Position numbers and translations under genes: made by a program | Source of the DNA: Zygaena filipendulae | Lineage: Eukaryota; Arthropoda; Insecta; Lepidoptera; Zygaenidae | Direction of reading: 5' to 3' | DNA: 64,000 nucleotides | NCBI GenBank assembly: GCA_907165275.2 | Contig: OU015668.1 | Location: 8,303,658 to 8,367,657, forward strand | In this document: piece after piece, positions 57,801-64,000 of the stretch | How positions within the stretch are numbered: position 1 is the stretch's first letter | Layout of the letters: every line of letters begins with the position of its first letter | Notes under the pieces: model-generated | Told to the model about the DNA's origin: nothing | The model's input: the letters and a program-made list of their open reading frames with translations, nothing else | Databases searched by the model: none

Positions 57801-60800
57801 AGTTTTTTCTACTTATATGTTGCCAAAAAATAATAAAGAAAAACATATAAATCAGCTGTCCGCGAGCAGTAACTCAGCCGGAGTTACTCAGCACACACTA
57901 GCGCACACTAGCCGTAAAAAACCTCATATTTTCAAGGTCGTTGGGCATGTGATCGTCCTGTGTGTGCGGGGATTGTGCGGTGTCGGTACAAACCTGTACG
58001 GTCCTGTAGTAGGGGTCGAGTATGAGTTGCGCGGTGGCGACGATCTGCGGCGTGCGGTCCCAGCCGTCGGAGCAGTGCACGAGCACGGGCCGCCCGGCGA
58101 GCAGCGCGCGCGCCACCACGCACGCGGCGCGGCACACGCCCGACACGTAGTGCAGCCACAGCGACCGCTCCAGGTTGCTGTGCCAACTGGGCACACACAC
58201 ACGACGTCGATACGAACATTAAAAAAAAAAAACAAACACAATCAATCGAACATAGAACCTCCTCCTTTTTGGAAGTCGGTTAAAAAGTATTCGAATACTA
58301 GCTGCTGTTCCGGGACTACTCAATGCTATGTCCTATTTTGTAACCTTGACAATGTGTATGCAAAATTTCATGATGATCGGTCGAGCTGTTAGGGCGTGAA
58401 AGCGTAACAAACAAACAAACTCACTTTCGCAAATTTTGAGTAAATCGTGTTTTAAAATTATAGCTCCATTTTGTGTCAATTTTTTTTTATGTTCAACATG
58501 ATGTTGATATTTAATTAATAATAAGGTGTTTACATCATTAAAAACGTTCTATAACTCTCAATAAAGCGTTCTGTAACAATAACTTAATTTTGTGGGTTAA
58601 CATGTTACTGCTTATCGGCGTCCATTTATAATAGGTCCGTGCTACTTGATTAAATAAATAAATTATTACATTATAATAGTATTCAAAGCAATTTGAGCGC
58701 AAACCACCCGTTTCTCAAAATTACTACAATGTGCAAACGAGTTTTCCCTACTCTTCCATATATTCGCTTTTTATAACCGAACTAAAAAAAATCAGTTGTG
58801 CTGTGTTTGTGCATGAAGTTATTAGGCGCATATGAAGCGTCAAGAGCATTCGAGTATATTCATAACTAGCTGACCCCCGCGGTTTCACCCGCGGTAATTT
58901 CGAAGTACTCACGGGGTTTCTGGGATAAAAAGTACCCTATGTCACTCAGGATCACTTTAGTTTCCTATAAGTGAAATAATTTTCAAAATCGGTTCAGTAG
59001 ATCCAGAGATTATAACGTCACTAACTCTAGAGTTCCCGCGGGAATCCCGGGATAAAAAGTACCCTATGTCACTGCAGTGATCCTACACTGCAGCTTTTTA
59101 AAAGTGAAAGAATTTTCAAAATCGGTTCAGTAGATCCAGAGATTACCCCCTTCAAGCTCACAAACTCACAATCTCCCGAGTTCCCGCGGGAATTCCGGGA
59201 TAAAAAGTACTCTGTCACTGAAGATCACTGTAGCTTCTTATGAAAGAATTTTTTAAATCGGTTTATTAGATCCAAAAATTACCCACTACAAACTCACAAA
59301 CCCACAAACTAACAAACTTTTGCTCTTTATAATATTAGTATCAAAAGCGCACGTATGTTAATTAATAGGTACTTACTTAACCTGATCCCCGGGATCTGCG
59401 ATGAGCGCCCGCATGTGTATGAAGCTGCGCCGGACGCTGTGTATGTTGGGCAGCGACATGAACTGTATCTCGGCGGCCGGGTAGTACTGCTGGCACTCGC
59501 AGCCGCCGCCTCGCGCTCGGTTCGTGACAGCTGTAGCGTACGATCGCGCGTCCATCACTAACAGCTTCATGTTACTTTGCTGGAATGGTATTTAAAAAAC
59601 AAGTTTAATATTAATGTCACAGTTGGATTTCATAAGGATTGCAATTACCTATCTCGGAAACGGCTCCAACGATTTTCATCATATTTTGTAAGCAGGACAC
59701 CCGTCAGGGGCGCTTAATCGATCTAGCTAGGTTTCAGTTTTGGGAAACGTGTTTTCAGGCAATGAAAAATGAGTGTTTGTTTATCTACTTTATAAAAGAT
59801 ATATATACTAAAGCACCTTTCTCTGGGAGAAGTTATCCACAACGAGCGAAGCTCGGTCATCCAGATAGATATTGTTAAGCCAAACTTGATTTTTGTTGCA
59901 TTGGAAATTTGTGAACATTGGAATACGTGTGTGTGTCATTGGAGAAGATTGATCTATCAAGTCCCATTAGCCAAGTTGATAATAATCTTTACTCGTTATC
60001 GCTATAGAAAACTAAGGAATCATATTAAATTTTTTTAGGACCACGTCCATTAGCGATAACGAAGATTGTCAACTTGGCTACGAAGGCAGGTTGAAATTAC
60101 GCCGCAATAAACCAATTACGACAGTCATGGAGTATTAAGTTGAGTATGCGGTAAGTAATTACTAGGAGAGCATACCACGTTATTGGGCGGCAAGTGACCA
60201 CGATCAGCGTTACAAGCGGAGACGAACGCGGCGAGCAGACGCTCATCTTCCGTGGAGCGCCATCCCAGCCACCCGACCTCCGGCTGGGAGGAGCGGGCTA
60301 TGACCGCTCCGTTGTTGCGGTACCGCCACACCACAGTGGGGAGGCGGCGCATTGCACGGAATCTGAATAATTGAAAAAAATCCAAGTTTACATTTTTTTG
60401 TTTAGGGAAAATGAACCTTATTGGATCATATGCAAAACCAGATTCAGGACAATGGGGAGAGAACTGCGCAGAGTTTTCACAAATAAGAAAATCCGTGGCA
60501 GTACCTAAATAAGCGACATAGCTCAAAGTTTAAAATTTCACATTAGTTGAGCATGAGCATATTGCTCGTAGCTACAAACGCCACAAGATCTAGTTAAGAA
60601 TTCGGGGTCCGGCTGGAAGCCCAGAGTTTAGTTTTTCTTCGTCCAGCAGTAGAAAGTCACTGGATATGATGAAATAATTTTACCTAGCAACGGAATCAAG
60701 TTCGTCATCTCCTATGGAAGCAGGCACGACGAGCCGACGTGGATAAGACGAGCACAACTTGTACTCCGAGTTGGCGTTACTGATGCGCCACGCGCCGTTA

Positions 60801-61585
60801 GCGGTGAAGCCGAGCCTTTGCACCTGTGGGAAATAATTACAATTTTAATGACATAATATTGTAACCCGATACAACAGTTACTTACAGCATGGATCCAAAA
60901 CTCACAAGTTAATTGAAACGCACAAGGCTGGAGACCAGGGAAAAATAAACGCGGAGGAGTTTTATTGGAGGGAATCGAAGAAACGATTGTCATTTTTTTT
61001 GTGCCAATAGAACAATTGTTAAATGTGGATTGTGGATGTGGACATTGGGTGTGGTGTTTTATGGTTCGGTACATGACAATAATGTTCGCAGTGGCGGATT
61101 TTATGTGTATAATATGACGTTTTGAGCTGATTTCTTTGGTGTCCTCGAAGAGCTCCGAGAGAGTTTTTGCAAATTATAGTATTGCATGGTTTGCAATTTG
61201 AAACCGTGTACACCTTTATTTTACTTGAAACTAAAATGAATGCGAAAGTCTAGACAAAATATAAGCGTTACTTTTTAAGTAGATACGAGGGACAGGCATC
61301 GCGCGCATAACCAGGAGAACATCACTGCGTAGAGCAAAGCGAGATGCGAAGGTCTACACACAGTATGAAGGTCATGGGTGATAACTTGCCTCAGGTTCAA
61401 ACCAGTCTGTGTCCAGAGTGAGCGGTTTATCGGTGTGAGACTTGTCAGGAAGGTGCTGCGCTTTCTCCTTGGCCCAAGCCGCGTGAGCCGCCGCGAAGGT
61501 GTCCTGGAGGGAGCTGAGCGGGACCAGTGCGCTGTTGATACGACGCGACCACTCGAGGCACTGTTCCCCTGTTTTGAACGTACAT
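48841..61585 (-). CDS. MTMR3: Myotubularin-related phosphoinositide 3-phosphatase with C-terminal FYVE finger (MTMR3/4 type)
   Basis: This enzyme dephosphorylates PI3P and PI(3,5)P2 on endosomal membranes. Visible exons, reading leftward: 61585-61390, 60823-60684, 60362-60176, 59579-59377, 58186-57994, 57671-57486, 56718-56551, 56025-55896, 55243-55105, 54782-54477, 54261-53688, 53371-53213, 52862-52576, 51389-51258, 50113-49881 and 48940-48841 (TGA). Key blocks: RLGFTANGAWRISN, GAVIARSSQPEVGWLGWRS, LLVMDARSYATAVTNRA, the catalytic loop VLVHCSDGWDRTPQ (Cys and Arg intact, so active), and EREWLDFSHKFADRCGH. A long Ser/Ala/Gly-rich linker includes an 11-residue tandem repeat. A short coiled-coil-like piece (ELRHTKELLRQAK) precedes the FYVE domain: WLPD, CQNC, RRHHCRRCGG, FCGSC, VCRRC, with all eight zinc cysteines. 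Phases agree at every junction except 55896/55243. The first intron uses a GC donor. N-terminal exons (PH-GRAM) lie right of the window. MTMR3 and MTMR4 cannot be told apart here. Confidence 0.93.
48978..49117. mobile_element. Small palindromic MITE (ATTTTTGAATCG ends), copy 2
   Basis: Arms 48978-49003 and 49091-49117 (TATTTTTGAATCGCTCGAA and complement) enclose a CGTGCGAATGC / GCATTC centre. It is related to 16908-17007 and lies in the last MTMR intron, 38 bp upstream of the final acceptor in transcript order. Confidence 0.65.
49834..49860. repeat. GAGT microsatellite next to the FYVE exon
   Basis: This is a run of about six GTGA units just inside the last MTMR intron, 20 bp from the donor of the exon ending at 49881. 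A (TC)n/(AC)n tract lies nearby at about 49690-49716. Confidence 0.7.
50505..50672 (+). repeat. SINE-like dispersed repeat copy
   Basis: A forward copy with GCGATGAAAGTAACTCCGTC at the start, a GTAGGGTACTTTTTATAGAA block and a TGGAACAGCTAAT end. It lies in an MTMR intron. Confidence 0.5.
50973..51215. mobile_element. Palindromic MITE (AATTGGAC ends), copy 4, beside an MTMR exon
   Basis: A full-length copy, inverted relative to copy 1. Its right end is only 42 bp from the donor of the MTMR exon 51389-51258, so it makes up the intron immediately 3' of that exon in transcript order. Confidence 0.75.
53794..54123 (-). repeat. Coding minisatellite: ten 33-bp units in an MTMR exon
   Basis: Ten consecutive 11-residue units lie inside the exon 54261-53688, with consensus NGSHEASANVH (variants such as NGSHDLSANVH, NGSHETSANIH, NDSHGASANDR). 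The last unit is most diverged. The frame is kept throughout, as expected for a 33-bp period. The repeat sits in the linker between phosphatase core and FYVE finger. Confidence 0.88.
56850..57206 (-). mobile_element. tRNA-derived SINE
   Basis: Read leftward it starts with a tRNA-like head: A-box-like TAGCTCAGTGGTTAG (57197-57183) and B-box GGTTCAAATC (57153-57144). A body follows with the block (plus strand) GGTAAGTGATTACCGCCGCC, familiar from lepidopteran SINEs. It is in an MTMR intron and is not a tRNA gene because no matching acceptor stem is present. Confidence 0.75.
57275..57432 (+). repeat. SINE-like dispersed repeat copy
   Basis: A forward copy beginning GGCGAATGTGAGTTTGTTTG, with ATTTGCTACGCTTTCACGCT and ATCATCATGAAATTTTTCAT, ending CGCGGGGACAGCTAG. 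It lies 50 bp from an MTMR exon. Confidence 0.6.
58430..58626. mobile_element. Truncated palindromic MITE (AATTGGAC family), copy 5
   Basis: It begins inside the element at AAATTTTGAGTAAATCGTGT and ends at GCTTATCGGCGTCCATTT. The missing end is replaced by a reversed SINE-like copy (58305-58430) joined directly to it. Confidence 0.65.
58866..59343 (-). repeat. Tandem array of SINE-like repeat core (3 units)
   Basis: Three head-to-tail units carry GGGATAAAAAGTACCCTATG or variants at about 58921, 59047 and 59197, then GAAAGAATTTTCAAAATCGG. The array starts CTGACCCCCGCGGTTTCACC and ends TTTATAATATTAGTAT. It has the same monomer as 14757-15390 and lies in an MTMR intron, 34 bp from the donor of the exon ending at 59377. 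Confidence 0.7.
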
Positions 61586-64000
61586 CTGAAACGGCATATA
61601 ATAATGAAAATAACAACTTCACAACACACAGATCTACTTGACACTAAGCTATAAGGTTGTGTCGTGGAAACCAAGCAGCACGTGTGGTATATACTAAATA
61701 TTATTAGATATACCTATGTATAAACACGCTCAGACTGGAAAGTCATCCCTGTGTTTATCGCACAAAGTCAACCCCCGCCGAGAATCGAACCCAGAACAAC
61801 TTTGGTTACCTTTCTTACATACTAGCTGACCAAACAGAGTGTCTTTGCCGCGTGGCGCGAAGAACTGTATTTTGTTTACGTAATGACGAGAAAGCGTCCT
61901 CTAGAATAAGTTTTGGTTAAGTATTTCCTATTGTTGTGGTACTCCAAATGTACACTTTTTAAGCGGGTGCTTTTGCCGGTGAAATTTTAGCGAATGAATC
62001 CACCGAAAACAGCTAGCACATGGATTAAATCTATAACACTGCATTAATTATTACCTACATATTATAAAATATGTGGTGATATAAACAAATTTTGCGAATA
62101 AGATAGTTTTGAAAACATAACATAGTTTATATGTAATTATTTATTTTATAAAGCAAGTTTGTGATCTCAAAATCTCTTGATAGTATGTATGGGCAATGGT
62201 TCCCAAAGTTCGCGAGTCGCGGCACGTACGTTGACCCACCCAATATTAGGTGGGCTTTGAAACCGAAAATGCCAAAATAAATGGATACATGTATCAAACT
62301 CATTGCGGTTAAAATTACCTCAAATGTATGTTAATGATAGCATTCGATGATAAAAATATGATAGTGGTGGTCCCGCCTTTAGTAGCTGTTTTTGTTAGGT
62401 GGGTCGCAATCCAATCAACTTTGGGAACCACTGTACATATTACCTAGTTAACTTTATGTACGAGTACCGAAACCATCTACTTTAATGACCTGTAAACATG
62501 TTTACAAATAAGAAACATTGAACTTTGAACTGTGAACTTCGTTTCGAGAATGCATAAATAGTATTTTTTGTCTTGTGTCACGTGAATTGTCAGTGATGAG
62601 TTGATTACTATGATGTACCGACCTCAGGTACCGACAGCACTGAGAACGCACAAAGTTTTACATCTATGACCGACAGCTTAATTATTTGTAGTTGATTTAT
62701 TAGTCATTGTTGTAAATCTTTTTAAAAAAGACGACCAAAAAAAGCACCGGAATGTAAAAGTGAAAAAGTATTTCGCAACATTTTTTATCTCGTTGCGATT
62801 GGCTTTCTATAGATAGGTACATATTTTGCTCCGCCTGCAGATGTTAAAATGGCATTCGTAAAATTAAAAAATAAATAGCGTGACGATAAAATTAGCGTTA
62901 CAAAAATATGTGAACAAAAATCTTAATTTGCATTTAATCAACGGCGATAAAGACTTTATTAGGTACCCATTAATGTGTACACACTCGCTACAGAATACTT
63001 GTGTAGGTAAACAATTTTAAACTAACAGCGTTGACGTAATAGAAAATTTTAATTTGCCAAGGAGTTGCCAAGTGGCTGAATTGATATATATTTGTTCAAT
63101 TACCACGCTGCGTTTATCAGCCAATAACCCGGATTCGTTGTTATTATGACAACAGAGCGACGCGACGCTCTACTTACACATAACTCGTAGATACCTACCT
63201 AGTGTATTGCCTAATATAAATGGTACTTAAATACTTCTTACCTAGTTATGTTAACCTATACAAAACTCTTATTTATATTGTACTAATTGTGCCTCGCAGT
63301 TTGACCTGGCACGACTTTCGGAATCCTCCCAGGAACTATTTATATAGTAGGCTATATGACAACTTTTTTTTCTAAATTCTATTTAGTCCGTCAGTAAGAT
63401 AATAAAAGCATAATAGATATACGTATTTTTGCCTTTTCATATTAATGAAAATAAACTTGGATAAAGCGCAATAAAGTTTAGGAGTGGGGGCTCGTAACGT
63501 CATAATATGCAGGTAAAAACTGGACTTGCTTGTGACGTCACGCGACATTTCGGCTCAACGTATCTCCGTAAGTGTCTAATATTTTGGTAAGTATTTAATA
63601 TTATGTATGGATAGATGGATGGATGTTTGTTACTCTTTCACGCAAGAACTACTAGATGGATTTAAATTAAACTTTACAATAATATAGCTTATACATCAGA
63701 TTGACACACACATAGGGTACTTTTTATCCCGGAATTCCCGCGGGAACTCTGAAATTAACGCGGGTGAAACCGCGGGGCACATCTAGTTTTTTATAAATCT
63801 ACAAGACGAACTAAAAAAAATATTAGTCAAAATACTAAATATTATTAAGGGACCTTCGAGCGGCGCGGCGCGAGCGGACGCAGAACAAAGTTTATAAAAA
63901 TCATATACATATATAATATTATCTAAACTTCCGACTTTTCCCGTGGATTTTCCAAAAGTATTTCGTTCACACAAACTTTGTCTTGATAGTTACGAACACA
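61586..64000. other. MTMR intron; no upstream exon recognised
   Basis: No PH-GRAM-coding exon was found here, so the next upstream MTMR exon should lie beyond the window. Positions about 61735-61805 hold a tRNA-like fragment on the minus strand (GGGTTCGATTCTCGGCGGGG). A forward SINE-like copy with a GGAT microsatellite fills 63598-63787. The rest is AT-rich and unremarkable. Confidence 0.55.
63598..63787 (+). repeat. SINE-like dispersed repeat copy
   Basis: A well-preserved forward copy: ATGGATAGATGGATGGATGT, TTTCACGCAAGAACTACTAG, GGGTACTTTTTATCCCGGAA and a CGCGGGGCACATCTAGT end. It is the closest relative within the window of the reversed copy at 11337-11545. Confidence 0.65.

Noticed and set aside
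57817..58392. 191-codon plus-strand ORF across the phosphatase exon
   Set aside because: It is antisense to the HCSDGWDR exon and continues into repeats; no family likeness.
61586..64000. Search for the MTMR N-terminal (PH-GRAM) exon
   Set aside because: No frame with family likeness and flanking splice sites was found; the short ORF at 63974-63783 is unrelated.

Overview
The window looks like nuclear DNA of a moth or butterfly (Lepidoptera). It is AT-rich, has short exons with GT-AG introns, and carries many T-A-G-G-T-A-G-G-T-A stretches, small hairpin elements and SINE-like repeats typical of that order. No bacterial operons, rRNA, intact tRNA genes or CRISPR arrays were seen.

Six protein-coding genes can be supported. 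From left to right: (1) the 3' four exons of a mitochondrial citrate/tricarboxylate carrier (SLC25A1, Drosophila scheggia) on the + strand, 1131-5859, with its first exon(s) left of the window; (2) a complete six-exon aldo-keto reductase on the - strand, 14168-9644, with an intact catalytic tetrad; (3) an intronless CCR4-NOT subunit 10 gene on the - strand, 19476-17767; (4) an intronless RNase P/MRP subunit p29 (POP4) gene on the - strand, 23844-23209; (5) a complete five-exon WSCD-type sulfotransferase on the + strand, 26966-31231; (6) a large myotubularin-related lipid phosphatase of the MTMR3/4 type on the - strand, 61585-48841. At least 16 exons of gene 6 are visible, from the end of the N-terminal domain through the HCSDGWDR phosphatase loop to a C-terminal FYVE zinc finger; its first exons lie right of the window.

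Between genes 5 and 6 (about 33.5-47.7 kb) lies a transposon graveyard: two identical internally deleted Tc1/mariner-like elements, a BEL/Pao gag-protease fragment split by a 5'-truncated LINE with a 9-bp target duplication, a Gypsy-like integrase remnant with flanking-type repeats, and a Copia RNase H remnant. All of the retroelement fragments read on the - strand. Foldback elements, MITEs and a pervasive SINE-like repeat fill most other intergenic and intronic space.

The genes do not form a pathway. The citrate carrier serves lipid and acetyl-CoA supply, the AKR does NADPH-dependent carbonyl reduction, CNOT10 serves mRNA deadenylation, POP4 serves tRNA/rRNA processing, the sulfotransferase acts in the Golgi, and the MTMR works on endosomal phosphoinositides. 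No new multi-gene system was found. The most unusual points are an 11-residue tandem repeat and an inferred GC-AG intron in the MTMR gene, the hairpin elements bracketing the AKR gene, and several very well-preserved foldback elements.
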